Positions 32,655 to 42,923 are shown, numbered from the stretch's first letter. The stretch is DNA of 52,161 nucleotides from Rhodospirillales bacterium (GCA_009377525.1 WHTW01000041.1:1-52161), one strand, 5' to 3'. Notes: a model not told the origin generated them from the sequence alone. Made by a program: numbers and translations.

Positions 32655-32818
32655 GTACGTTTCCTCTTTCTTCCAATGGTTTCATTCGACTAGCACACCA
32701 GGCACGGGCCCGGCCACAGATCGGTCACGCGCTGCAGAATGGATGCTGCCGCCAGCATCCACGTACCCCTTTGCATCGGGAGACGCACAACGTCACCCCC
32801 GACCAACAGGAGGCTGTG

Positions 32819-33127
32819 ATGCGTGGAGTTGTGATGAAGACCATCCTGGCCGCGATGATCGCGGGCTCCAGCTTGCTGGTCGCCACCGGTGCCGACGCCC
32901 GCGATCGCTGGGACAAGTGGGATCGCTGGGAGCGCAAGCACTACAAGCACCACTGGAAGCACTCGCGGGGCTACGGCCCTCCGTCGCGCGTGATCGTCGG
33001 ACGCCCGGTGTACGTGGCGCCCGTGCGCCCGGTGTACGTGGCGCCGATGGCGCCGGCCTACGGCTATGGCGGCGGTTACCAGCAGGATCCCAGCGTGAAC
33101 TTCAACTTCAGCTTCCCGATGCGCTGA
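32819..33127 (+). CDS. Small secreted His/Tyr/Pro-rich protein
   Basis: A 102-residue protein with a signal peptide (MRGVVMKTILAAMIAGSSLL, cleavage near ADA). The mature part is a charged WDKWDRWERKHYKHHWKH segment followed by a PVYVAPVRPVYVAPMAPAYGYGGGY repeat in outline and a terminal NFNFSFPMR. It resembles small periplasmic/surface proteins of unknown function. AGGAGG precedes ATG 32819; ATG 32834 is a possible alternative. The His/Lys cluster could bind metal, but this is speculative. Confidence 0.75.
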   Translation: MRGVVMKTILAAMIAGSSLLVATGADARDRWDKWDRWERKHYKHHWKHSRGYGPPSRVIVGRPVYVAPVRPVYVAPMAPAYGYGGGYQQDPSVNFNFSFPMR

Positions 33128-33192
33128 GACCCCGGGATCATGAGCAACGTGTGGGTGGCTCATGATCCCTCCGCCCTCCCTTGAGGGCTAGG

Positions 33193-33219
33193 GCTTTTGG
33201 CCGCTGCGCGGCCAAAAGC
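33193..33219. terminator. 12-bp perfect hairpin after the small secreted protein gene
   Basis: GCTTTTGGCCGC-TGC-GCGGCCAAAAGC, 66 bp beyond the stop at 33127. It is GC-rich with an internal TTTT/AAAA, so it may act in either direction. The rest of 33128-33270 shows no gene. Confidence 0.5.
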
Positions 33220-33270
33220 GCCACACTCCCCCTTCGCCCTTCCCCCGGCGAAGGGGAGGCCTTCAGCGGG

Positions 33271-33298
33271 TTGACTCCTGGCGTTTGCGCCCTATTGT
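33271..33298 (+). promoter_or_regulatory. Promoter of the leuA leader
   Basis: TTGACT (33271-33276), a 16-bp spacer, and TATTGT (33293-33298). The predicted start near 33305 is within a base or two of the leader-peptide ATG at 33306. Confidence 0.6.
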
Positions 33299-33305
33299 GG
33301 CGCCC

Positions 33306-33340
33306 ATGCTGCGACTGACGACGCTTCGACTTATTGGCTG

Positions 33341-33341
<1 letters not shown>
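33306..33341 (+). CDS. leuL: leu leader peptide MLRLTTLRLIG
   Basis: An 11-codon frame with four leucine codons (CTG, CTG, CTT, CTT), placed just after a promoter and before a GC-rich hairpin, 145 bp upstream of leuA. This is the layout of ribosome-mediated transcription attenuation by leucine supply. There is no room for a ribosome-binding site between the predicted transcription start and the ATG, so it may be translated as a leaderless mRNA. Confidence 0.7.
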
Positions 33342-35180
<1,839 letters not shown>

Positions 35181-35262
35181 CGATACCGTCCGGCAGCGGC
35201 GGGCTCTACCATCAGAGCGGGTGGGAACTTCCTGCCCGCTCTTCGTTTGTCTGGAGGCTCGC

Positions 35263-35505
35263 ATGCGTCGTTTCGCTCCCACCATCTATGTCCTCACCGG
35301 CATGGTCATCGGCGGCTTGGCCGTTGCCTGCACCGCGGGGGCGAACCAGCCGAACATGCAAGCGGCTTTCAGCTCGCTGCAGGCGGCGCGCGCCGAGCTG
35401 ATCCAATCCCGACCCAACAAGGGCGGCCATCGCGAGCGCGCCATCAACTTTGTCAATGCCGCCATTTCCGAAACCGAGGCCGGCATCAATTACGCCGGCA
35501 ACTGA
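35263..35505 (+). CDS. Small exported protein, possible lipoprotein
   Basis: An 80-residue protein with an N-terminal membrane/signal segment (TIYVLTGMVIGGLAVACTAG). The AVAC sequence is only a weak lipobox. The mature part is helical: MQAAFSSLQAARAELIQSRP, then GHRERAINFVNAAISETEAGI, a pattern seen in short periplasmic four-helix-like proteins of unknown function. GGAGG precedes ATG 35263. Confidence 0.75.
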   Translation: MRRFAPTIYVLTGMVIGGLAVACTAGANQPNMQAAFSSLQAARAELIQSRPNKGGHRERAINFVNAAISETEAGINYAGN

Positions 35506-35548
35506 GCGACCTCGACGGCAGCACCGGTTAGCGCGTAGAAGGGCGGTC

Positions 35549-36928
35549 ATGGCCAAAGCGAGAAAGACCGCTCCCCGCAAGAAGCGCCCGGCGAGTGCGC
35601 CGGACGCCAATCTGCTCGCCGACCTCATGAAATGGGCGAAAGCCGCCGGCGCCGATTCGGCCGACGCGCTCTACGTAAACGGCGAGTCGATCTCGGTTGC
35701 CCAGCGCATGGGCAAGCGCGAGAAGCTCGAGAGCAGCGAGGGCCGCGATCTCGGCTTGCGCGTGTTCGTCGGAAAACGCCAGGCCTTCGTCTCGTCGACC
35801 GACTTCGCGCCGGCCGCGCTGCGCGCGCTGGCCGGCCGCGCCGTCGACATGGCGCGCGCCGTGCCCGAGGACCCGGTGTGCGGCATCGCGCCCGAGGAAT
35901 TGCTGGCGGAAAGCTGGCCCGACCTCGACCTCGACGACAGGAGCCGGCCCTCGGCCCGCGCGCTGCTGGCCATGGCGGCGGAGGCCGAGGATGCGGCGCG
36001 CGCCGTCAAGGGCGTGACCAACTCCGAAGGCGCCGAGGCGAGCTGGGGCCGGACCTCGGTGATGCTGGCAGCCAGCAATGGCTTCTCCGGCGGCTACCGG
36101 CGCAGCGGCTATTCGCTGTCCTGCGCGGTGCTGGGCGGCGAAGGCACGGGCATGGAGCGCGACTATGAATGGTCGAGCGCCGTGCACCTGGAAGATCTCA
36201 TGGCGCCCGGCAAGGTCGGCCGCAACGCCGGCAAGTTCGTCGTGCGCCGCCTCAATCCGCGCAAGGCCAAGAGCGCGCGCGTGCCGGTGGTCTACGACCG
36301 GCGCGTGTCGGGCGGGCTGATCGGCCATCTGGCGGGCGCCATCAACGGCCGTGCGGTGGCCCGCGGCACCTCGTTCCTGAAGGACAAGATGGGCGAGAAG
36401 ATCTTCGCCGACGGCATCCGCATCCTCGACAACCCGCATCGCAAGCGTGGGCTGGGCAGCCGGCCCTTCGACGCCGAAGGCCTGCCGACCAGGCGCTATG
36501 CCGTGATCGACGACGGTCGCTTGACGACCTGGCTGCTCGACCTCGCCGCCGCCCGCCAGCTCAAGCTCAAGCCGACAGGTCATGCCACGCGCGGCACCTC
36601 GGGTCCGCCCTCGCCCACCACGTCGAATTTCTATCTCGAGAAGGGCAAGCTCTCGTTCGATGAGCTTTTGGGCGACATCAAGAGCGGCCTCTACATCACC
36701 GACCTGATCGGCTTCGGCGTCAACGGTGTGACCGGCGACTACAGCCGTGGCGCATCGGGCTTCTGGATCGAAAACGGCAAGCTCGCCTGGCCGGTGAGCG
36801 GCATCACCGTGGCCGGGAACCTGAAGGACATGTTCTTGAACATGACCCCGGCCAACGACCTGCAGTTCAAGAGCTCGACCAACGCGCCGACTGTGCGAAT
36901 CGAGGGCATGACCGTCGCCGGGTCGTGA
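35549..36928 (+). CDS. pmbA: TldE/PmbA family protein
   Basis: A 459-residue partner of TldD. It has the family architecture with a C-terminal beta domain (SGGLIGHLAGAINGRAVARG, GTSFLKDKMGEKIF, TSNFYLEKGKLS, GDYSRGASGFWIENG), but no HExxxH at the position where TldD has one, as expected for the non-catalytic subunit. The TldD/E complex degrades peptides and matures some peptide antibiotics. ATG 35549 follows AGAAGGG and avoids an upstream extension that overlaps the preceding gene. tldD is at 8257-9717. Confidence 0.92.
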   Translation: MAKARKTAPRKKRPASAPDANLLADLMKWAKAAGADSADALYVNGESISVAQRMGKREKLESSEGRDLGLRVFVGKRQAFVSSTDFAPAALRALAGRAVDMARAVPEDPVCGIAPEELLAESWPDLDLDDRSRPSARALLAMAAEAEDAARAVKGVTNSEGAEASWGRTSVMLAASNGFSGGYRRSGYSLSCAVLGGEGTGMERDYEWSSAVHLEDLMAPGKVGRNAGKFVVRRLNPRKAKSARVPVVYDRRVSGGLIGHLAGAINGRAVARGTSFLKDKMGEKIFADGIRILDNPHRKRGLGSRPFDAEGLPTRRYAVIDDGRLTTWLLDLAAARQLKLKPTGHATRGTSGPPSPTTSNFYLEKGKLSFDELLGDIKSGLYITDLIGFGVNGVTGDYSRGASGFWIENGKLAWPVSGITVAGNLKDMFLNMTPANDLQFKSSTNAPTVRIEGMTVAGS

Positions 36929-36940
36929 TACTGTAGGGGC

Positions 36941-38134
36941 ATGAAACCCCTCAAGACAACGATTCTCGCCGCAACGACGGCGTTTCTCGCCGGGCCCGCC
37001 CTCGCGCAAAGCGACTTCCGGGACTGCCTGCAGACCATCAAAGCGGAAGCCATGCGCCAGGGCGTGCCGGCCGCCATCGCCGACCGCGCTTTCCAGGGCC
37101 TGACGCCCGATCGGAAGGTGGTCGACCTCGATTCGCGCCAGCCGGAATTCTCGCTGACCTATTCCAAGTACGTCGGCAGCACGGTGTCGAACGAGCGCAT
37201 CGTCAGGGGCCAGCAGCGCATGGCCCAGCAGCGCGCGCTGCTCGAGGACCTGCAGAGCGAGTACGGCGTGCCGCCGCAATACATCATGGCCTTCTGGGGC
37301 ATCGAGACCAACTACGGCAGCTTCATGGGCGACTTCCAGGTCGTGCGCTCGGTGGCGACGCTGGCTTGCATGACCAAGCGCCGCGACTTCTTCAGCAACG
37401 AGACCGTGCAGGCGCTGCGCATCCTCAGCCTTAACCACATGACGCGCGAGCAGATGCGCGGCTCGTGGGCCGGCGCCATGGGCAACATGCAGTTCATGCC
37501 CTCGACCTTCATGAAATGGGGCGTCGACCGCACCGGCGACGGCCGCATCGATCTGTGGAACAGCCTGCCCGACGCCTTCGCCTCGGCCGCCAATTTCCTG
37601 CGCGGCATCGGCTGGAAGCCGCCCCTGCCCGCGGCCGAGGAAGTGATCCTGCCGCGCGGCTTCCCGCTCGATCAGGCCGACACCACGGTCGAAAAGCCGG
37701 TGCGCGCCTGGGCGCAGATGGGGGTGAAGAAGGCGGGCGGCGCAGCGCTGCCCAGCTCCGACGAGCCCGCGTCGATCATCCTGCCGGCGGGCCATCGCGG
37801 CCCCGCCTTCATCCTCTATCCCAACTTCAAGGCGGTGATGAACTGGAACCGCTCGACGCTCTATGCGCTGTCGGTCGCCATCCTGGCGCAGCAGATCGCG
37901 GGCGGCCCGCCGGTCATGCAGGGCCCGCCGTCCGACGACGAGCCCCTCTCGCGCGACGCCGTCATCGACATGCAGAACCGGCTGGCTCGCCTCACCCTGT
38001 ACACCGACGAGATCGACGGGCTTCTGGGTCCCAAGACGCGCTCGGCGGTACGGCTCCACCAGAAGCAGATCGGCATGCCCGCCGACGGTCATCCCACGCC
38101 CGAGTTCGTCCGCCGCCTGCAGCAGGCGCGTTAG
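36941..38134 (+). CDS. Lytic murein transglycosylase (MltB/SltB type) with peptidoglycan-binding domain
   Basis: A 397-residue periplasmic enzyme with a signal peptide (MKPLKTTILAATTAFLAGPALAQ in outline). The transglycosylase domain has the catalytic Glu in FWGIETNYGSFMGDF (about 106-120) and GSWAGAMGNMQFMPSTFMKWG. The C-terminal 60 residues (LSRDAVIDMQNRLARL, DEIDGLLGPKTRSAVRLHQK) form a PG_binding_1 domain. It cleaves glycan strands to 1,6-anhydro ends. It starts 12 bp after pmbA and may be co-transcribed with it. Confidence 0.93.
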   Translation: MKPLKTTILAATTAFLAGPALAQSDFRDCLQTIKAEAMRQGVPAAIADRAFQGLTPDRKVVDLDSRQPEFSLTYSKYVGSTVSNERIVRGQQRMAQQRALLEDLQSEYGVPPQYIMAFWGIETNYGSFMGDFQVVRSVATLACMTKRRDFFSNETVQALRILSLNHMTREQMRGSWAGAMGNMQFMPSTFMKWGVDRTGDGRIDLWNSLPDAFASAANFLRGIGWKPPLPAAEEVILPRGFPLDQADTTVEKPVRAWAQMGVKKAGGAALPSSDEPASIILPAGHRGPAFILYPNFKAVMNWNRSTLYALSVAILAQQIAGGPPVMQGPPSDDEPLSRDAVIDMQNRLARLTLYTDEIDGLLGPKTRSAVRLHQKQIGMPADGHPTPEFVRRLQQAR

Positions 38135-38148
38135 ACGAAAGGCTGCCG

Positions 38149-38862
38149 TTGACGGCATTCATCGCACTGAACAATCGGCGGGGCACGCGCTTCCTTGACG
38201 GAACGACGCTTGTGGCTGTCGACGCGTGGTGCACGGCCCATCTCGGCAGGGATGCGCTCCAGTTCTGTCAGATGCTTACCGGCCGCTTCAGTGCCGGCTC
38301 TCTCGTGCTGAGAGCCATATCCGGAAACCGTCTTCTCGCCCGCGCCCGCATCTACCAGGCCGTCGTGCATATCGCTACGGTCGCCCTTCGCTTCGATCCG
38401 TTGCGGCGACAGGCTCACATCAGCTGGTTCGTCGTCGCTCCAACCGGCCGGGGAGGTGCCACTGCCAGGCACCTGCTCCAGAATATCCTCCTGATTGAGC
38501 GGGACTGTGGCATAGGCCGAACGACCCTTCAGGCGGCGCTCACGCATGGTGGCTACGTATGGGCCGTTCACGGGTTCCTGCCGACGCCGAGCGCCACGTG
38601 GACGGCGCTTGCCGGGCGCTTGGCGACAAAGTTTGCAACCGTGGCGCCAACCTTGACGTCATTCCAGGTAGCGGCTGTCGAGCAGCTTCTACGGTCGCCG
38701 GATCGACGAGCGCTCCGCGCCATCGCGGCGCTCACCATACCCGTTGGCGGCACAACACTCGGCAAGCACCTGCTGATGGGAGAGAGCTGGGACGGCGAAT
38801 TGGACCTTTCCGATGAGCCTTCTGCGCTTATATATTTGAGGCGAATAGGACTGATCCCATGA
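38149..38862 (+). CDS. GNAT-like protein of unknown function, first gene of a coupled pair
   Basis: A 237-residue protein starting at TTG 38149 (GAAAGG upstream). The centre looks like a GNAT acetyltransferase core: QAHISWFVVAPTGRGGATARHLLQNILL has the acetyl-CoA loop pattern, and GGYVWAVHGFLP resembles the end of the fold. The C-terminus (GKHLLMGESWDGELDLSDEPSALIYL in outline) resembles a segment of phage/plasmid polyvalent proteins. It overlaps the next gene by 4 bp (ATGA). It could be a toxin-like acetyltransferase; identity is uncertain. Confidence 0.55.
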   Translation: MTAFIALNNRRGTRFLDGTTLVAVDAWCTAHLGRDALQFCQMLTGRFSAGSLVLRAISGNRLLARARIYQAVVHIATVALRFDPLRRQAHISWFVVAPTGRGGATARHLLQNILLIERDCGIGRTTLQAALTHGGYVWAVHGFLPTPSATWTALAGRLATKFATVAPTLTSFQVAAVEQLLRSPDRRALRAIAALTIPVGGTTLGKHLLMGESWDGELDLSDEPSALIYLRRIGLIP

Positions 38863-39158
38863 CCAGCAAGCTTCGACCAACGTTTGGCTTTATGGCGGCT
38901 AACGCCGAGCCGAAACGTGCAACGCACGGAGGCTCGAGGACCAAGCCATCGCCACGTCGCCGGAATGACTGGAGACTTGTCCCGGTGGAAGACGTCCTGT
39001 TTGCCGAAATGGACCAACCTGGGCTTGCCGAAGCATTCTCCGACGCAGAGATCAATCGGCTTGCGGCGATGTTCGGGCTGTCTACGGCCGAAGTCGCGGA
39101 CCTATACCCCCGGGCCACCCTTAAGCCGACTGCAACAGCCGCACGGCGCCGGCGCTAA
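38859..39158 (+). CDS. Small basic protein coupled to the GNAT-like gene
   Basis: A 99-residue protein. Residues 1-35 are basic and disordered (AEPKRATHGGSRTKPSPRRR), the middle is NDWRLVPVEDVLFAEMDQP, and AFSDAEINRLAAMFGLSTAEVADLYPRA looks like a helix-turn-helix or helical bundle. The C-terminus is again basic (TAARRRR). It overlaps the previous stop codon and also overlaps the convergent lipid kinase gene by 38 bp. It may be the cognate partner (antitoxin or adaptor) of the GNAT-like protein; I do not recognise the family. Confidence 0.55.
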   Translation: MTSKLRPTFGFMAANAEPKRATHGGSRTKPSPRRRNDWRLVPVEDVLFAEMDQPGLAEAFSDAEINRLAAMFGLSTAEVADLYPRATLKPTATAARRRR

Positions 39159-40044
39159 GGCCGATCGACACTGGCAAAGTCAACGCATTGTCGCCATCGA
39201 TCTGCACCGGCTGCTCGCGGCTCTCGCCGGCATCGCTCAGCACCGAGACGCGCACCGATCGGCCTGTTATCACGCGATACCCTGCCATCCGCGGCAGATG
39301 GCCCAGCAGCAGCGCCAGGCCGTAGCGGAACGTATGCGAGCGGCCCCAGCGTTCGAACAGGCAGGCATGCAGCAGCGGCTCGCCGAGCGCAGCGTTGGGC
39401 GCCACCACGTAGGGACCGGCATAATGCCGGCTGCGCGTGACGATCACCGACGATGCCTCGTGGCGCGCGCCGTCGATCTCGACCTGATAGCGCACCGGCT
39501 TGTAGCGGCGTGCTTCGACCAGCGAGCGCCAGACATAGGCGGCGCGGCCCAGGCGGCGCTTGAGCGGTGCGCTCACCCCCGCCACGACCTTGGCGTCGAA
39601 GCCGGCACCTGCCATCAGCGAAAAGCAGCGCGTCCCCGCGCCATTGATCGCCTCGCCCGGCTGCACCGACAGGGCATGACCTCCTGTCATGGTGCGCGCC
39701 ACCGCAGCCGCTGAAAAGCCTAGCCTCAGCTCGTGCGCCAGCACGTTGGCCGTGCCCAGCGGCACGATGCCCACCGCCGGTGCGTCCGCGCCGCGACCGG
39801 CCAGCCCGTTGATCACCTCGTTGATCGTGCCGTCGCCGCCGGCCACGGCGATCACGCCATAGCGCTGGGCATCGCAGGTCTCGGCCAGCCGCCGCGCATC
39901 GCCCGCCGCCTGCGTTTCGACGACATCGACGACCCATCCCTCCTGGCGCACGCGGCTGGCGACGGCATCGACCAAGCCGCGCCGGCGACGTCCGGCGGTC
40001 GGATTGACAATCAACAACAGCGCTTTGGGAGCAACGTCGTTCAT
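39121..40044 (-). CDS. Diacylglycerol kinase-family lipid kinase (YegS/DagK type)
   Basis: A 307-residue kinase. It starts LLLIVNPTAGRRRRGLVDAV, then has AVAGGDGTINEVINGLAG (GGDGT nucleotide motif, about 69-86) and LGTANVLAHELRL, the standard DAGK catalytic domain, with the beta-sandwich C-terminal domain after. It should phosphorylate diacylglycerol or a related lipid with ATP. It is divergent from a PlcP-like phospholipase gene that would produce diacylglycerol, so the pair may form a lipid recycling cycle. Confidence 0.9.
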   Translation of the reverse strand: MNDVAPKALLLIVNPTAGRRRRGLVDAVASRVRQEGWVVDVVETQAAGDARRLAETCDAQRYGVIAVAGGDGTINEVINGLAGRGADAPAVGIVPLGTANVLAHELRLGFSAAAVARTMTGGHALSVQPGEAINGAGTRCFSLMAGAGFDAKVVAGVSAPLKRRLGRAAYVWRSLVEARRYKPVRYQVEIDGARHEASSVIVTRSRHYAGPYVVAPNAALGEPLLHACLFERWGRSHTFRYGLALLLGHLPRMAGYRVITGRSVRVSVLSDAGESREQPVQIDGDNALTLPVSIGLSAGAVRLLQSA

Positions 40045-40049
40045 TGAAC

Positions 40050-40067
40050 TGTCACACTCGATTCACA
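40050..40067 (+). promoter_or_regulatory. Weak candidate PHO-box-like direct repeat
   Basis: TGTCACA (40050-40056) and ATTCACA (40061-40067) recur with an 11-bp period, the spacing of PhoB half-sites, between the divergent lipid kinase and PlcP-like genes. Only the first half matches the consensus well. It is noted because PlcP genes are phosphate-regulated in other alphaproteobacteria. Confidence 0.25.
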
Positions 40068-40151
40068 GCCACGCAATCGCCGACATACACAATCCCCTGC
40101 GTCACGCGCAATCGCGCCCAACAGATATTGTGCCGGTCGAGCTTTATCCAC

Positions 40152-40967
40152 ATGACCGTGATCGAGCGTAACCAACCTGCCCGCCATCGCGCGATCTTCC
40201 TGTCCGACATCCATTTGGGCACGCGTGGTTGCCAAGCCGAGCTGCTGCTCGATTTCCTGAAGAGGAACGAGAGCGAGACTCTGTACCTTGTCGGCGACAT
40301 TGTCGACGGCTGGCGTCTGAAGCGCTGGTGGTACTGGCCGCAGGCGCACAACGACGTCGTCCAAAAGATCATGCGCAAGGCGCGCAAGGGCACCAACGTC
40401 ATCTACATCCCCGGCAACCACGACGAGGCGGCGCGGCAATACTGCCAGCTCACCTTCGGCGAGGTGAAGGTCGAGGAAGAGGCGATCCACATCCAGGCCG
40501 ACGGCCGCAAGCTCCTGGTCATCCACGGCGACCAGTTCGACGGCATCGTGCGCTATGCGCGCTGGCTCGCGATCCTGGGCGACTGGGCCTACAGCGCCGC
40601 ACTGCGCATCAACACCACCTTCAACTGGGGCCGCCGCAAGCTCGGCCTGCCCTACTGGTCGCTGTCGGCCTACCTGAAGCACAAGGTCAAGAACGCCGTC
40701 CAGTTCATCGACAACTACGAGCACGCGGTGGCCAGCGAAGCGCGCCGCCGCGGCATCGATGGCGTCGTGTGTGGCCACATCCACCATGCCGAGATCCGCA
40801 CCATCGACGGCATCCTCTACTGCAACGACGGCGACTGGGTCGAAAGCTGCACCGCGCTGGTCGAGGACTTCGAGGGCCGCCTGCGCATCGTGCACTGGGC
40901 CGAGGAGGTCGCGCGGCGCAACGCCATGCTGCCGCAGCCGGCGCTCGTGCGCATGGCAGCGGAGTAG
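40152..40967 (+). CDS. PlcP-like metallophosphoesterase (phospholipase C / UDP-2,3-diacylglucosamine hydrolase family)
   Basis: A 271-residue calcineurin-like phosphoesterase with all metal motifs: SDIHLGTRGCQAELLLDF, LVGDIVDGW, PGNHDE, HGDQFD and GHIHHAEI. The WYWPQAHNDVVQKIMRKARKG and LPYWSLSAYLKHKVKNAV stretches match the alphaproteobacterial PlcP group, which splits membrane phospholipids to diacylglycerol under phosphate limitation; similar proteins are often labelled LpxH-like. A glycosyltransferase follows 5 bp after the stop, as in known plcP operons. Assignment to PlcP is by recalled similarity. Confidence 0.8.
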   Translation: MTVIERNQPARHRAIFLSDIHLGTRGCQAELLLDFLKRNESETLYLVGDIVDGWRLKRWWYWPQAHNDVVQKIMRKARKGTNVIYIPGNHDEAARQYCQLTFGEVKVEEEAIHIQADGRKLLVIHGDQFDGIVRYARWLAILGDWAYSAALRINTTFNWGRRKLGLPYWSLSAYLKHKVKNAVQFIDNYEHAVASEARRRGIDGVVCGHIHHAEIRTIDGILYCNDGDWVESCTALVEDFEGRLRIVHWAEEVARRNAMLPQPALVRMAAE

Positions 40968-40972
40968 CCGGT

Positions 40973-42025
40973 TTGCGCATCGCCATCGTCTCCGACGCCT
41001 GGCGGCCGCAGATCAACGGCGTGGTGCGCACCATCGACACCGTGGCCCAGCTCCTGCGCGCCGACGGCCATGATGTCGAGGTGTTCGGGCCCGACCGCTT
41101 CCGCACCCTGCCCTGCCCGACCTATCCCGAGATCCGGCTCTCGCTGTTCCCCGGCGCGCGGCTGGCGCACATGCTGAAGCTCTACGCGCCCGACGCCATC
41201 CATCTGGTAACCGAGGGGCCGCTGGGCTGGGCGGCGCGCAATTTCTGCCTGGCCCGCGGCATCCCCTTCACGACGGCCTATCACACGCGCTTTCCCGAAT
41301 ACGTGCAGGCCCGCATCCGCCTGCCCTTGTCGTGGAGCTACGCTTTCGTGCGCCGCTTCCATGCGCCCTCGGCCGCGGTGCTGGTGGTGGCGCAGTCGAT
41401 CCGCGACGAGCTCACGCAGCGCGGCTTCAAGAACCTGGTGCCGTGGTCGCGCGGCGTCGACATCGCGGCCTTCCATCCACGCCCGCGCACCCAGACCGGC
41501 GATGGCCGGCCGATCTGGCTCTATGCCGGGCGGCTCGCGATCGAGAAGAACATCAAGGCCTTCCTCGACCTCGACCTGCCGGGCACCAAGTGGGTGGTGG
41601 GCGGCGGCCCGCAGCTCAAGGAGCTCAGGCGCCGCTACAAGGACGCGCGCTTCTTCGGCTCGGTCGATACCGACGAGCTGTCGTTGCGCTATGCCGAGGC
41701 CGACTGCTTCGTCTTCCCCAGCCGCACCGACACGTTCGGCCTGGTCATGGTCGAGGCGCTGGCCTCGGGCGTGCCGGTCGCGGGCTATCCGGTGCCGGGG
41801 CCGCTCGACGTGGTTACCGATCCGAAAGTCGGTGCGCTCGACGAGGACCTGCGCACCGCCTGCCTGGCCGCGATTGACCGCGATCCCGCTGACTGCCGCC
41901 GCCACGCCGAGACCTTCACCTGGGCGCGCTGTGCGGCGCAGTTCCTCGCCACCCTGCAGCCCATCCCGCGCGGCGTCTGGCGGCCGCTCAGGCGGCGCGC
42001 CCTGCCCGACGCCGCCGCCTCCTGA
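40973..42025 (+). CDS. Glycosyltransferase family 4, possible glycolipid synthase
   Basis: A 350-residue GT-B enzyme. The acceptor half starts LRIAIVSDAWRPQINGVVRT and includes HLVTEGPLGWAARNF and TAYHTRFPEYVQAR; the donor half has WLYAGRLAIEKNIKAFLDL and the ExFxxE-like FVFPSRTDTFGLVMVEALASGVP. The N-terminal layout resembles lipid glycosyltransferases such as SqdX/Agt-like enzymes. With PlcP upstream it may sugar-coat diacylglycerol to replace phospholipid. TTG 40973 is the apparent start, 5 bp after the PlcP stop. Confidence 0.85.
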   Translation: MRIAIVSDAWRPQINGVVRTIDTVAQLLRADGHDVEVFGPDRFRTLPCPTYPEIRLSLFPGARLAHMLKLYAPDAIHLVTEGPLGWAARNFCLARGIPFTTAYHTRFPEYVQARIRLPLSWSYAFVRRFHAPSAAVLVVAQSIRDELTQRGFKNLVPWSRGVDIAAFHPRPRTQTGDGRPIWLYAGRLAIEKNIKAFLDLDLPGTKWVVGGGPQLKELRRRYKDARFFGSVDTDELSLRYAEADCFVFPSRTDTFGLVMVEALASGVPVAGYPVPGPLDVVTDPKVGALDEDLRTACLAAIDRDPADCRRHAETFTWARCAAQFLATLQPIPRGVWRPLRRRALPDAAAS

Positions 42026-42083
42026 AAAGGCGTTGAACTCCACTGCTGTCGAACCAATCTTGTGGGGAAGCAATGGAGTGGTC

Positions 42084-42461
42084 ATGGCAGCGCTCAACCA
42101 CATCATCATTCCCGCCAAGGACAAGGACACGTCGGCTGAGTTCCTCGCCGGCATCCTGGGCGTGAAGCCCGAGCCGCAATGGGGCCCGTTCCGGCCCGTG
42201 CAGACCAGCAACGGCGTCACGCTCGACTTCGTCGATTCCAAGGACGTGCGCACCCAGCACTACGCCTTCCTGGTCGACGACAAGGAATTCGACGCCGCAT
42301 TCGACCGTCTGCGGCAGGCCGGCATCACCTACTATGCCGACCCGCACAAGAACGACCGCGGCGAGATCAACCGTCACTGGGGTGGCCGCGGCGTCTACTT
42401 CGACGATCCCAACGGGCATTTGCTCGAACTGATCACCAAGCCGTACGGGAGCCTGTCGTAG
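42084..42461 (+). CDS. VOC-family (glyoxalase-like) single-domain protein
   Basis: A 125-residue protein. It starts MAALNHIIIPAKDKDTSAEF, has HYAFLVDDKEFDAAFDRLRQ mid-way, and ends GGRGVYFDDPNGHLLELITKPYG, the classic vicinal-oxygen-chelate pattern with His and Glu metal ligands. It probably works as a dimer. The substrate is unknown. It follows the glycosyltransferase gene by 58 bp but has its own weak ribosome site. Confidence 0.88.
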   Translation: MAALNHIIIPAKDKDTSAEFLAGILGVKPEPQWGPFRPVQTSNGVTLDFVDSKDVRTQHYAFLVDDKEFDAAFDRLRQAGITYYADPHKNDRGEINRHWGGRGVYFDDPNGHLLELITKPYGSLS

Positions 42462-42483
42462 CTCACCGCCGTCATGGCGGGTC

Positions 42484-42912
42484 TTATTGCATCGTCCGCT
42501 GGCCGGCCAGCACGGCGGCGCGGCCCGCTTCGGGACTGGCCTCGCGGATCGAGCAGACCGCGGAGCCGGGCGGCATTTCGATATCGACGAAGCGAATCTG
42601 GCCTGGCGCCACCGTGATCGACGAGGGATTGGCCGAGTTGGCCGTGGTGCAGCTGATGGCGTGCCAGCCGGCGCCGAGCTCGGTCCGCATCCAGCTCATC
42701 GGCGCCAGGCGGCCGATCACCATCGGGCCAACCGTCACGTTGATGGCGGGCCCGTTGTTCGTCGGATTGTAAAAGTACACCGCCGCCATGCCGGGCGGCG
42801 GCGAATTGAACGCCTTGCCGGCTGCATCCTGCGCTGGCGGGGCCATCGACACAGGCGATGGTCCGCTGCAGGCCGCGAGCAGCAACATGCCCATCACGGC
42901 GACCCGACGCAT
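42484..42912 (-). CDS. Lipoprotein, DUF2846-like
   Basis: A 142-residue protein with a lipoprotein signal (VAVMGMLLLAACSG; lipobox LAAC). The body, MAAVYFYNPTNNGPAINVTV and AGWHAISCTTANSANPSSIT, then RFVDIEMPP, resembles DUF2846-type periplasmic proteins with a beta-sandwich. ATG 42912 is preferred over 42927. It overlaps no gene; the stop of the RraA-like gene upstream is 11 bp away, so both may share a transcript. Confidence 0.8.
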   Translation of the reverse strand: MRRVAVMGMLLLAACSGPSPVSMAPPAQDAAGKAFNSPPPGMAAVYFYNPTNNGPAINVTVGPMVIGRLAPMSWMRTELGAGWHAISCTTANSANPSSITVAPGQIRFVDIEMPPGSAVCSIREASPEAGRAAVLAGQRTMQ

Positions 42913-42923
42913 CGTCCCTCTCC

